Assembly (NCBI GenBank): GCA_965221345.1
Contig: CBDCSD010000002.1
Span: forward strand, 2,976,001 to 3,040,000
DNA length: 64,000 nucleotides
From: Bin5 sp965221345
Lineage (GTDB): Bacteria; Chloroflexota; Anaerolineae; Caldilineales; Caldilineaceae
Reading direction: 5' to 3'
Shown here: positions 1 through 8,751 of the stretch, piece after piece
How positions within the stretch are numbered: the stretch's first letter is position 1
How the letters are laid out: each line of letters begins with the position of its first letter
The notes under the pieces: generated by a model
What the model was told of the DNA's origin: nothing
What the model saw: only the letters and a program-made list of their open reading frames with translations
Database searches by the model: none
Made by a program: the position numbers and the translations under genes

Positions 1-8
1 GGAACACT

Positions 9-1439
9 ATGCAGAATGAATCGGCAGTAGGCGCGACTGCCGCCGGCACGGTGGCGCCGGCGCGCCCATCGTCGAGAAAGCGGGTCTTCGATTTGGCGTG
101 GCCTGTAATAGGCGAGAGCTTCCTGGAGACGACGTTGATGATCGTCGATACCTGGATGGTCGCCCAACTCAGCATTGCCGCGATCGCCGGTGTCGGCGCC
201 TCGGTCCAGGTAATGTTTTTCATCATCGCTACTCTTAGCGCTCTGAGCGTCGGTAGCAGTGTCCTGGTTGCCCAGGCTTACGGTGCGGGAAAGCTGGCCG
301 ATGCCGCACGCTTGGCCCGTCAGTCGATCGTCTGGAGCATTCTCATTTCCCTCCCTCTAGCTGTGACGGGCTATTTTCTGGCCGCGCCTGTGATCGCCCT
401 TTTCGGCACAGAGCCGGACGTGGCGCGAATTGGGGAGGAGTATCTGCAAGTCACCATGGCAACGGTTGTCGTGCTTGTTGTGCTGATGATTGGTGGCGGC
501 GCACTGCGTGGGTTGGGCGATTCACAGACCCCTATGCGGGTAACGGCGCTGGCAAATGTCGTCAATGTCTTTCTGACGTACGGGCTGATCTTCGGTGTGG
601 CCGGTTTGCCCGCTCTCGGCGCTGTGGGAAGTGCATGGGGCACATTTCTCTCACGCTTGTTGGCCGCCATGCTCCTTCTGTTCGTAATGTGGCGCGGCCG
701 TCAGGGTGTCTCTATTTCCGGGAGAAACAATTGGCTGCCGGAACTGGATGTGGCTTCGTCAGTCCTGCGTATTGGCGTCCCGGCAGCTCTCGAGCAGTTG
801 CTTATTTCTGCTGGTTTTACGACTATGACAGTTATCGTCGCCAGCTTGGGAACAGCCGCCCTGGCATCCCACCGCATTGCCTTTAATGTCCTATCGCTTT
901 CCTTCTTGCCCGGCTTTGGCTTTGCCATCGCCGCAACCGCCCTTGTAGGCCAATCGGTAGGGGCGCGGGAACCAGAGGAGGGGGCAGAGGCAACGGCTAT
1001 CGCCACGCGCTGGGCCGCGATTTGGATGGCGGCAATGGGTATTCTAACCTTCATTCTGGCCGCGCCCATCATGCGCATGTTCAGCCACGACTCTGCAGTC
1101 GTTCGTGAAGGGGTCGCGGCCATTCAGGTAGTGGCATTGGCTCAGCCCTTTTGGGCGGTACTTTTCGTCCAGTCAGGAGCTCTTCGAGGGCTGGGCAACA
1201 CCGGTTTTCCCCTGCGGGCAAATGCAGGCGGCATCTGGTCGGCCATACTCATAGCCTGGGTTGCCGTTACCTTTTTCAATGGCGGCATTGCCCAAGTATG
1301 GGGCGTTTTCCTAATTACTTCTCCCGTGATGGCCGTTGTCCTCTGGAAGCGCTTCAGACGAGCAGTGACGGAATGGACGGCCCAAGTTGAAGGAAACACT
1401 CTATCTGCCCCCCAACCGAAACCGATTCCTTCTCAATGA
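9..1439 (+). CDS. MATE family efflux transporter
   Basis: A 476-residue polytopic inner-membrane protein, the normal length for MATE (multidrug and toxic compound extrusion) carriers, which export cationic drugs or metabolites using Na+ or H+ gradients. About twelve hydrophobic segments fall into two similar halves (roughly residues 29-230 and 250-460). Each half has the small-residue-rich pattern of the MatE repeat and a 'G(A)LRGLG(D/N)' signature (GGGALRGLGDSQTP in the first half, SGALRGLGNTGFP in the second). The ATG is at position 9, so little upstream sequence is visible. The YigZ gene follows on the same strand after about 60 bases. The substrate cannot be inferred. Confidence 0.93.
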   Translation: MQNESAVGATAAGTVAPARPSSRKRVFDLAWPVIGESFLETTLMIVDTWMVAQLSIAAIAGVGASVQVMFFIIATLSALSVGSSVLVAQAYGAGKLADAARLARQSIVWSILISLPLAVTGYFLAAPVIALFGTEPDVARIGEEYLQVTMATVVVLVVLMIGGGALRGLGDSQTPMRVTALANVVNVFLTYGLIFGVAGLPALGAVGSAWGTFLSRLLAAMLLLFVMWRGRQGVSISGRNNWLPELDVASSVLRIGVPAALEQLLISAGFTTMTVIVASLGTAALASHRIAFNVLSLSFLPGFGFAIAATALVGQSVGAREPEEGAEATAIATRWAAIWMAAMGILTFILAAPIMRMFSHDSAVVREGVAAIQVVALAQPFWAVLFVQSGALRGLGNTGFPLRANAGGIWSAILIAWVAVTFFNGGIAQVWGVFLITSPVMAVVLWKRFRRAVTEWTAQVEGNTLSAPQPKPIPSQ

Positions 1440-1498
1440 TCTTGCGCTATAACAAAATGCAAGCAAAATAATATTTTCAAAGCGGTCTCAGTCAAGAC

Positions 1499-2119
1499 AT
1501 GAACCAAGAATATCCGATTCCAGCCGCCATCCATCGGGTGGAAGAGAAGATTCGCCGCAGCCATTTCATTACTACAATTGGGCCGGCGGCCACGGTCGAG
1601 GACGCGAGAGCGTTCATTAAAGACGTGCGAGCCGAGTTTGACACGGCAAACCACAACTGCTGGGCGTATGTCATCGGCCCGCCAGGTTCAACAGCCCATG
1701 CCGGGATGAGCGATGACGGCGAGCCGCATGGAACCGCCGGCCGGCCTATGCTCACCGTGCTTATCCACAGCGGCCTGGGCGATATTGTCGCGGTTGTAAC
1801 CCGTTTCTTTGGCGGAGTGAAGCTGGGTAAGGGGGGCTTGGTCAAGGCTTACAGCGGTGGCGTCCAATTGGGCTTGGAGACCCTGCCGCGCGTTGAGAAG
1901 ATGCCGAGAAGTGAACTGGAAGTTGTCATCGGCTATAGCCACATCACCCTTTTCAAGCGATTGTTGCCAGAGTTCGAGGCCGAAATCCTGAGTCCTACTT
2001 ACACTGAAAATGTGCACTACCGGCTTCGGATGCCGACCAAGCATGTAGAGCGCTTCAGTGTTCGCGTGACCGACCTGACGAACGGGCAAGCCCACCTTCA
2101 GGTTCATCAATCCGAATAG
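1499..2119 (+). CDS. YigZ/IMPACT family protein
   Basis: A 206-residue protein of the YigZ/UPF0029 (IMPACT) family, soluble and probably linked to translation or nucleotide/RNA binding; its bacterial role is poorly defined. The N-terminal domain carries the family signature SDDGEPHGTAGRPML (residues 71-85), followed by the conserved segment VTRFFGGVKLGKGGL. The C-terminal third matches the small ferredoxin-like DUF1949-type domain by position. Length is normal (about 200 aa). The start is ATG 1499 without an obvious strong Shine-Dalgarno site. Its 3' end overlaps the convergent HAD gene by about 65 bases. Confidence 0.9.
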   Translation: MNQEYPIPAAIHRVEEKIRRSHFITTIGPAATVEDARAFIKDVRAEFDTANHNCWAYVIGPPGSTAHAGMSDDGEPHGTAGRPMLTVLIHSGLGDIVAVVTRFFGGVKLGKGGLVKAYSGGVQLGLETLPRVEKMPRSELEVVIGYSHITLFKRLLPEFEAEILSPTYTENVHYRLRMPTKHVERFSVRVTDLTNGQAHLQVHQSE

Positions 2120-2870
2120 CGCCAACCCGAATCTCCCCGATCGAATCCAGGATCAGATCAGCTGAAGACGAAAGCGTCTCTCGGCTGCCGGCACCGGTCA
2201 AAACACCCACGACCAAACCGGCGCCGGCTGCGCGCGCCATGCGAAGATCGGTCATCGAATCTCCGACCACTGCCGTCCGTCCCAAAGGAACGCCAAGCTG
2301 CCTCGACGCCGCCAACAGCGCATCGGGCGCCGGTTTGGCATGGTAGGAACTGTCTCCGCAGGCGATAAAGTCGACAAAGCCTGACAGGCCGAAGTGGGCG
2401 AGAACGGCCTCTGTCGGACCGCTGTCATCGTTGGTGATAAGCGCAATCCGCACGTCATTTTCGTGTAGTGAAGATAAGAGCGGGACCAGGTCTGTCGCCG
2501 GCGTGAAATCCATGGATTCTGCGAGAATCGGCGCAAACTTCTGCCGAACCAACTGCTCGCATATAGACCAGGGTAGCTGCGGAGCAGACAGTTGGTAGAT
2601 TACCGTCGTTGCCGCGTGAATTATGGCTTCGCTTGTTGCCGTGGCAAAGGGGCCGTGCTCGCCAAAGACGCCGGTGGCAGTGTCAAAACCGAGAGTGCGA
2701 CAGAGTGCGATGCGCATCTCGGCCCGACGAGAGAACTGTGCCAGCAGACATTCCACTGCTTCCAAAAATCGGGGACGCCAACTGGCGTTGAAATCAAAGA
2801 GTGTGCCGTCCTTGTCGAAGGCTATGAGCCTGGCGTCAAAGTGGTGGTCACCAAAGTAGACTAAGCCCAT
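2055..2870 (-). CDS. HAD-superfamily hydrolase (phosphoglycolate-phosphatase-like)
   Basis: A 271-residue cytosolic HAD phosphatase. Motif I is DKDGT (Asp19 and Asp21, nucleophile and acid/base), motif II is ITNDDSG, the motif III lysine lies in KPAPD, and motif IV is VVGDSMTDLRMARAAGA. A helical cap region sits between motifs I and II, as in Gph/phosphoglycolate-type enzymes. The substrate is unknown. The last ~20 codons run antisense through the end of the YigZ gene, and this tail (Gly/Ser/Arg-rich) looks non-conserved, so the ancestral stop may have been lost. Confidence 0.87.
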   Translation of the reverse strand: MGLVYFGDHHFDARLIAFDKDGTLFDFNASWRPRFLEAVECLLAQFSRRAEMRIALCRTLGFDTATGVFGEHGPFATATSEAIIHAATTVIYQLSAPQLPWSICEQLVRQKFAPILAESMDFTPATDLVPLLSSLHENDVRIALITNDDSGPTEAVLAHFGLSGFVDFIACGDSSYHAKPAPDALLAASRQLGVPLGRTAVVGDSMTDLRMARAAGAGLVVGVLTGAGSRETLSSSADLILDSIGEIRVGAIRIDEPEGGLARSSGRSREH

Positions 2871-2932
2871 GGCCTGGTGCCGGTAGAAGGACTAGGAAAG
2901 CAACTTGGACGGGGTGCAAGTACAACTGGTTG

Positions 2933-4492
2933 TCACAGGCAAGGGTTTTCCAGATAGTCTTCGCCGATGACAATGCGCAAATCGGTCGATTTGGGAATGA
3001 GAAGCCCGGGAAGCGTGTAGAGGGAGGTTGTCAGATTGAGTTGGCGGCTCAACTCCTGCACAAGTGACTCGTGTGTATTGTAGTTGACGAGAAGTGTGTA
3101 CAGATAGTCACTGCGGTCGGCATCGCCGATGGACACGACTTGCCAGCCGTTAGCTTCAAGTTGCCCGCGAACTTGGGCCGCGACACCGGCGCACCTTGTT
3201 CCGTTCAGGATTTCCAAGCGCGCCTCTCTCGCGGCCATCACGCGTAAATTGGCTTTCAGATCCGTCGCTGGGAGTTCTGTAGAGACGATTTCAGTGCCTG
3301 CGCGAGCAAGTGGCTGAATCTGAGGAAGAGGATCGGTCGGTTCGCCGGCCCCGGCTATCGGCCCTGCCACCGGATCAAAGAACGCCTTGAGTTCAGGACG
3401 AATCAATTCCCGATCCGGAAGCAATATCCAGGCGCCATTCTCGCTATAGCTTTCCTCCCCATAGCGATCGTCCAAGACTAATGAACGCAGTGCGAACGAA
3501 TTGGAGCGCACAAAGTTGGCAATTTCGGCAGCCGTTGTCAACGGCATATCGGTCCTGACACTTCCCCACGCAGAGTTCACCAGTTGTGGCGCCTTGGCAA
3601 TCAGCGTCGGTACCATGTTGGCGGAGAATACCTTGTCCACTATGGCCTGGATGAGTTGCTGTTGTCGTGCAGCACGCCCGTAGTCGCTGTCCATGTTGCG
3701 AGTACGAGCATATTTCAGGGCAGTCTGGCCGTCCAGATCTTGTAGCCCAGCCTTCAGATAGAAAGTCTGAAAGCCATAATCGGGCGTCGGATACTCCGGG
3801 TCGTGAATGGTCTGGGGCACGTTGATAGTGACGCCGCCAATCTCGTCAACAAAGCGTACAAACCCATTGAAGTCGGCCTGCACGTAGAATTGGACCGGCT
3901 GGCCGATAAAGCTGCTTACCGTATCCTTTGCCAACTGCGCGCCTCCGAGCGGATAGCCGCGCTGTTCCCCCAAGGCATAGGCGGTGTTGATCTTCGATGT
4001 CAGATTGTAGCCTGGGATCGGAACCCACAAGTCTCTTGGAAGAGAGATCATGCCAGCGGTATGCCTCCGCAGGTCCAGAGTCAGCAACAGCATCGTATCG
4101 GTGCGGGGGGGCTCTACGCCGTCGATTCGCTCATCTGATCCCAACAGAAGAATGTTGATCTGTCTTTCCGGAACCTCGTCCTCCGCAGGCACACCTTGCA
4201 GTTCGACGCTTTGGGGAGCCGCCGCTTGTTGCGCGGCCGGGTTTACCGTCTCAGCACTTGCGTTAGGAGGGTAGAAGAGATCGGCAGACACGGCCGGCAT
4301 GCTTTTGCGCAGCGCAAAATCTCTGGCAAGATCGCCAAGGACACTACCAATGAGGATGGAGATGACAATAACGGAAACCGCGAATAGTCCAGCCAAAAAA
4401 ATGGCTAGAGATCTGCTCCAGGGGCGGGGGTCGACCCGATTCTGATCGGCAGGCAACTTTGACCTGGCGGAAGAGTGGCCGATTTCCGACAT
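2933..4492 (-). CDS. LytR-CpsA-Psr (LCP) family protein with LytR_C domain
   Basis: A membrane-anchored LCP protein (519 aa from the ATG at 4492). LCP enzymes transfer polyprenyl-phosphate-linked glycopolymers to the cell wall. One N-terminal membrane helix (RSLAIFLAGLFAVSVIVIS) is followed by an extracytoplasmic LCP domain with the pattern LLLGSDER...RTDTMLLLTLD...ISLPRDLWV, a KINTAYALG segment, and later LKYARTRNMDSDYGRAARQQ. The Arg and Asp residues fit the pyrophosphate/Mg2+ site. A C-terminal LytR_C-like domain (about 440-519) begins near LEILNGTRC. An in-frame ATG at 4552 exists, but a TATAAT box lies between it and 4492, so the downstream start is preferred. Confidence 0.88.
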   Translation of the reverse strand: MSEIGHSSARSKLPADQNRVDPRPWSRSLAIFLAGLFAVSVIVISILIGSVLGDLARDFALRKSMPAVSADLFYPPNASAETVNPAAQQAAAPQSVELQGVPAEDEVPERQINILLLGSDERIDGVEPPRTDTMLLLTLDLRRHTAGMISLPRDLWVPIPGYNLTSKINTAYALGEQRGYPLGGAQLAKDTVSSFIGQPVQFYVQADFNGFVRFVDEIGGVTINVPQTIHDPEYPTPDYGFQTFYLKAGLQDLDGQTALKYARTRNMDSDYGRAARQQQLIQAIVDKVFSANMVPTLIAKAPQLVNSAWGSVRTDMPLTTAAEIANFVRSNSFALRSLVLDDRYGEESYSENGAWILLPDRELIRPELKAFFDPVAGPIAGAGEPTDPLPQIQPLARAGTEIVSTELPATDLKANLRVMAAREARLEILNGTRCAGVAAQVRGQLEANGWQVVSIGDADRSDYLYTLLVNYNTHESLVQELSRQLNLTTSLYTLPGLLIPKSTDLRIVIGEDYLENPCL

Positions 4493-4501
4493 AATGCTGA
4501 A

Positions 4502-4532
4502 ATTATAGCACGATACTTGGCGCGCCGTACAA
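4502..4532 (-). promoter_or_regulatory. Probable promoter of the LCP gene
   Basis: On the minus strand TATAAT lies at 4507-4502 and TTGTAC at 4532-4527, a 19-base spacer. The -10 box ends only 9 bases before the ATG at 4492, so the transcript would have almost no leader. This box is inside the longer alternative reading frame, which argues against the upstream start. Confidence 0.5.
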
Positions 4533-4647
4533 TCTGAGAAGCTGATCTGCAAGATACATCGGAGCGCCGTCAGACAGAGATTCGATCAAAGAAGTGAGAG
4601 ATGAAAATAGGTCCAATTCGTGGAGTTTTCCGTCGCGTTTCCTTCTG

Positions 4648-7011
4648 TCAGCGGGGGAGCGGATGGGCATACAGTCCCGACTTTGTCAGTATATAGAGAA
4701 TGTCTGTCACTTCATCCAAGAATAGACCCCTCAGCCCAACTAGCGCCATGTCTTCGGCGTCAACATACTGTTGAAGGTAGCGCCCCTCTTTGTCGTAAAC
4801 AAGGATGCGCTCTTCAGTTGCGTCGGCCAAATAAAGCAGGCCATCGGACTGTTCGGCCATCGCAAAATCGACGAGCAAGCCTCCCAACCCGGGAATTCTC
4901 TCGAGGCTGAAGGGTAGTTGCTGGCCCTCACGGAAGCGCAGCAAAGTGCCGTCCTCGCTGAGCAGCCAGATATCCCCGTCAATTCCCATCGCGATCAAAC
5001 CGGCGAGATCGCCCCGTATCTGCTCATCAAACCATGCCGCCGGCGGGTCATCATATGCCAGACCGGCCGGCGAGTAGCGAAAGATCTGATTCGACCGTTC
5101 GTCAGCCAGGTACAGGCGGCCATTGTAGATTGCCAACTGCCCAACGCTTCCGAGAGAATTCTGTTCTCTGAGTACCAGATGCGTCGCCCCGTCCAGGCGA
5201 TTGTAGCGGAAAACATTGTTGTTGCGATCCAGAACCAGAAGGCTGGCCTTGTCCGCAAAACCGGCAATGCGGGGTTGCCAGGCGATATCCACCAACCTGC
5301 CTACAGTGACTCCCGAGACAATGTCTCCTTCTTTCAAGATGGCGCCATTGTCTTCTTCCAGCAGCGTGCGTTCCGGATTGGTGCGATAGTGTGCTATGGA
5401 CTGGCGGCCGCTGTCCAACATGTATAGGTCCTGGTCGGATACGACGATCCGATGAGGCTCGGCGTCCGCAGCGTACTCCAACAGGGGTACGTCAAGCGAG
5501 TACAGTGCGCGGACCTGCAGCAATTCCTGTAGTTCGGTTGTGATGACCTCCGACAGTTCCTGTATCTGATCGGTTACACCGATCAGGACGATCGCTTCGT
5601 CCAGATATCGTTGCGCCTCGCTCAAAGATGCCCGTGCGGTCGTTTTGTCATCAACGGCCAGAGCCTGTTGGACCTGGAGCAACTGGCTGTCGGCCAACTG
5701 CACGAGTTGCAATCCTTCTTCCTGATTGATGCTACCCTCGCGCAAAAATGCGGCTCCAATTACAGCCGAAGTGAGTAGCGGAATTAGAATAGCGATCGAT
5801 ACGATCAGCCTGCGCCGGTTTCCTTTCGACGGTTCCGGCGGCGCGTAGCCCGGCAGCGCCGGCAACTGTATACGCTCCTCGCGTTGTGGCTGGTCGGCCG
5901 GCTGCGAAGGCGGCTGAGGGGGAGGGTGTGGAATCGGCTGAGTGGCGGCCTGAGGAGTTGGCGGAGTTTCCGGAGCAATTTCCTCCATGTCAGTCTGCTG
6001 GGACTGCCCACTCTGCTGTGCACGCGGTTCAGGCAAGAGCCCTTGCAGAAGGCTGGAAAACCATTTATGGGGTCTCCCCAGTAAGCGGAGCGCACGCCGA
6101 TGCCACGGACCTCGAAGTCTCTCGAACGGGCGGAAAGGGACGGTCAACTGGTGTTGCATTTTCGCGGCGCTGGGCAGGTTTGAAGGCGGTTCCGCTGTTC
6201 GACTTCGGTACGGGACAATTCTGTTCGTACCCTCTTCCCCGGGCACATTGCGAACGGGAGGCGCGGCCCCAACGGCTGTGGGAAGGTGCGAGCCGGCGAG
6301 CTGTTCCGGGCCCTGCTCCTCCTGCTCCTCTTCAGAATAAATCAGCAACAGGCCGAGCAGCGGCACATTGTCGCCCTGCTGCCGCAAATGCGATACCATA
6401 TCTTGCATGTTGCTGACTGAAGTGCTGACGATCGCGCCGCCTATGGTTCTGATATCGGACTGCAGAATCCACTCGCTTTCCCCCAGGAAGAGCGCATCGC
6501 CGCTGTTGAGTATGTGACGATATGTGTGTATGTTTGGCTCAAGTTCACTACCGATAGGGCCTGTGTAGCGTTCTGCGTCAAGCGGGAACTGGTCCAGGCG
6601 CTGTTCCGTAGCGACGAGCGCCATTGCCGGGCCGGCCGAAGCAATGACCAGATGTCCCTGTACGACGGCAGCACAGATGATCCCGGCCTGCAAGTCGATG
6701 TCCGGGCTGCGCCGATTCAAGCTCCGCAAGTTTTCGTGTGCGCCGGCAATCGCCTGCTTCAGTACCTCGCTTACCGGGCCACCTGCCGAGTAGTATGTGT
6801 GTTCAACCGCCGCCTGCATCTCACGCACAGCGTGACTGCTGACAGGGCTGCTGCCTATCAGTTCAACGAGAATATACAGATTGCCCCTGGCTGCGCGCTC
6901 GTCGCCCCGGACCGGTTCGATGATTTCCAAGTGAGCGGCCCGCGGGTTGCGGTGATCCATCAATTGGGCTGAATGGACGCCTGCCTGTTGAGAAGAAGCT
7001 GTGCTTTCCAT
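4648..7011 (-). CDS. PP2C-like domain / single-pass membrane protein with beta-propeller
   Basis: A 787-residue protein not assignable to a named family. Residues ~30-225 resemble a degenerate PP2C/SpoIIE-fold phosphatase-like domain (alternating strands, GNLYILVELIGSS, DLQAGIICAAVVQGHLVIASAG, NSGDALFLGES) but without clear metal-binding Asp pairs. A Pro/Gln-rich linker (~340-400) leads to one membrane helix (RLIVSIAILIPLLTSAVIG), then a helical, possibly coiled segment. Residues ~510-787 form repeated beta strands such as LYMLDSGR, LLVLDRNNNVFRYN, LYLADERSNQIFRYS and LLYLADATEERILVYD, typical of an NHL/six-bladed propeller. The domain order suggests a cytoplasmic sensor tied to an outer propeller; the function is unknown. 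It is the first gene transcribed leftward from the divergent gap at 7012-7563. Confidence 0.72.
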   Translation of the reverse strand: MESTASSQQAGVHSAQLMDHRNPRAAHLEIIEPVRGDERAARGNLYILVELIGSSPVSSHAVREMQAAVEHTYYSAGGPVSEVLKQAIAGAHENLRSLNRRSPDIDLQAGIICAAVVQGHLVIASAGPAMALVATEQRLDQFPLDAERYTGPIGSELEPNIHTYRHILNSGDALFLGESEWILQSDIRTIGGAIVSTSVSNMQDMVSHLRQQGDNVPLLGLLLIYSEEEQEEQGPEQLAGSHLPTAVGAAPPVRNVPGEEGTNRIVPYRSRTAEPPSNLPSAAKMQHQLTVPFRPFERLRGPWHRRALRLLGRPHKWFSSLLQGLLPEPRAQQSGQSQQTDMEEIAPETPPTPQAATQPIPHPPPQPPSQPADQPQREERIQLPALPGYAPPEPSKGNRRRLIVSIAILIPLLTSAVIGAAFLREGSINQEEGLQLVQLADSQLLQVQQALAVDDKTTARASLSEAQRYLDEAIVLIGVTDQIQELSEVITTELQELLQVRALYSLDVPLLEYAADAEPHRIVVSDQDLYMLDSGRQSIAHYRTNPERTLLEEDNGAILKEGDIVSGVTVGRLVDIAWQPRIAGFADKASLLVLDRNNNVFRYNRLDGATHLVLREQNSLGSVGQLAIYNGRLYLADERSNQIFRYSPAGLAYDDPPAAWFDEQIRGDLAGLIAMGIDGDIWLLSEDGTLLRFREGQQLPFSLERIPGLGGLLVDFAMAEQSDGLLYLADATEERILVYDKEGRYLQQYVDAEDMALVGLRGLFLDEVTDILYILTKSGLYAHPLPR

Positions 7012-7563
7012 AGTTGTTAAGAATCGCGGCGAGGACCTGGGCCGCTCAGATTGATCGAGTTCGGGTAATTGGACTCATGGGGCGTCTCATTGGGGTTGTT
7101 CCCGCGGGCGCCACTGGGATACAGTCGAATTCTAATTGTACACCTTACTCTTTCAGGTCACAAGCGCAGTTTCCACCGCGTTCAAACCGTGCGTTTGACG
7201 AAAACTTGAGGTAATATAGCCCTAGATATGACAGTAGCAGTCCAGATCGCGCTTCTTGTGGGGGCAAGCGTAACGCAATACCCGCATCCCGGCGGAAGAG
7301 TACTCCATTCCGACAGGAGGCGGTCTGGCCGCGCGGCAATCCTTGGTAGTTCCCTCCGCCGGCAAGTGCCGAACAGGACCAGCCGATATCGGTTCCGAAT
7401 GCGGTTGGGACACTGTCGAATGCGAATTCCATCTTAGTTCAATGGCTCTTATCCGAGCAGTAATCTGGGGCTGCACGTGCCGCGCCCTTTCTGCCGGTTT
7501 TCGCAAGCTCTTGGGCTCACTTAGGGCGTGCCTTAAGTACGCGATTGGACCTGAGTAAAGCGC
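7012..7563. other. Divergent intergenic region, no gene recognised
   Basis: About 550 bases separate the leftward PP2C-like gene from the rightward YchF-like gene. Several short reading frames cross it on both strands, but none has a recognisable protein pattern or a strong ribosome-binding site. It should contain promoters for both flanking genes; no convincing -35/-10 pair was found. Confidence 0.5.
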
Positions 7564-8637
7564 ATGAAAATCGGAATTGTAGGCGCGTCAAATAGCGGAA
7601 AAACGACGATCTTCAACGCCCTGACCCGCAGTGCCACCGCGACAACAGCCTATTCCAGCGGTAAATTGGAGGTCCATACGGCTGTTGTGGACGTGCCTGA
7701 TTCGCGAATCAACTGTCTGGCCCAGATGTTTTTCCCCCGCAAAGCCGTTTACGCCCAAGTTATCTACAACGACATTGCCGGACTTTCGAAGGACATCGGT
7801 AGGGATGGCCGTATCAGTGGCCCGCTGTTGAACGCAATTGCAGGCAACGATGCCTTACTGCTTGTCGGGCGTGCCTTCCACGACCCCAATGTGACCCATC
7901 CCAACAACCGTATCGATCCGGGCGCGGATCTGGTAGCGATGGAGACGGAATTTCTGCTGAACGACATGGTTACGATTGAGGGCCGGCTGGAACGTATCGC
8001 CGCTCAGAAGTCAAGGGGTCAGCTAGAGGAGCGGCAACAAATGGCGCGCGAGGAGGCGCTGCTGACCCGGCTTTACCCGCTGTTGGAAGGGGGGACACAC
8101 CTGAGGCAAGCGCAAATAGGCGCTGAAGAAATGAAAATGCTCGGCGGCTTTGGTTTCCTGAGTTTGAAACCACTTCTGCGAGTGGTCAACGTTGGAGATG
8201 ACGATAATCAGAGTATGTATGCAGATCTCTTGAATGACGAGACATTCCTTCTTCGCGGCCGATTGGAAGCCGAAATAGCCATGATGGCGCCGGATGAAGT
8301 TGCCGATTTCCTGGTTGAGTTCGGGATCGCCGAGCAGGGTCTTAACCGGGCGATTCGCCGCTGCTATCGTCTTCTCGGTCTGATCAGCTTCTTCACCATC
8401 GGTGACAACGAAGTGCGTGCCTGGGCTGTCAGTGCTGGCTCCAAGGCTCCTGCAGCTGCCGGCGTCATCCACACTGACATGGAAAGGGGATTCATTCGCG
8501 CTGAGACGATTCATTTTGATAGCCTGATGGAAGCGGGGAGTATGGCCGCAGCGCGCAGCCGAGGACTTCTGCGGCTGGAAGGAAAAGAGTACGTAGTGCA
8601 AGACGGCGACATTCTAGATATTCGATTTAATGTATAA
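7564..8637 (+). CDS. ychF: YchF/Obg-like family GTPase or ATPase
   Basis: A 357-residue P-loop NTPase of the YchF (OLA1) type, a ribosome-associated ATPase with redox/stress links in other bacteria. The P-loop is GASNSGKTT (residues 7-15), G3 is NDIAGL, and the C-terminal ~85 residues are a TGS/YchF-C domain with the signature SFFTIGDNEVRAWAV, the GVIHTDMERGFIRAE segment and the terminal RLEGKEYVVQDGDI. Length matches the family (~363). The P-loop is diverged from the usual YchF GLPNVGKST and the central helical domain is also atypical, so this may be a paralogous subfamily rather than the canonical YchF. Confidence 0.85.
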   Translation: MKIGIVGASNSGKTTIFNALTRSATATTAYSSGKLEVHTAVVDVPDSRINCLAQMFFPRKAVYAQVIYNDIAGLSKDIGRDGRISGPLLNAIAGNDALLLVGRAFHDPNVTHPNNRIDPGADLVAMETEFLLNDMVTIEGRLERIAAQKSRGQLEERQQMAREEALLTRLYPLLEGGTHLRQAQIGAEEMKMLGGFGFLSLKPLLRVVNVGDDDNQSMYADLLNDETFLLRGRLEAEIAMMAPDEVADFLVEFGIAEQGLNRAIRRCYRLLGLISFFTIGDNEVRAWAVSAGSKAPAAAGVIHTDMERGFIRAETIHFDSLMEAGSMAAARSRGLLRLEGKEYVVQDGDILDIRFNV

Positions 8638-8672
8638 ATGATGTCCTTTTTAGGTTTTGCACCTACTCGCTT

Positions 8673-8701
8673 TTGTCCTGTAAGCAGTAAAAAGGTATAC
8701 T
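8673..8701 (+). promoter_or_regulatory. Sigma-70-type promoter of the S1 protein gene
   Basis: TTGTCC (8673-8678) and TATACT (8696-8701) are separated by exactly 17 bases. They sit just after the ychF stop and ~50 bases before the S1-protein ATG at 8752, which supports that internal ATG over upstream in-frame starts. Confidence 0.65.
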
Positions 8702-8751
8702 GCGTAATGGTGTTGCGCAGGGACAATGCCGATTTCAAAGAGGAGCGGAAG

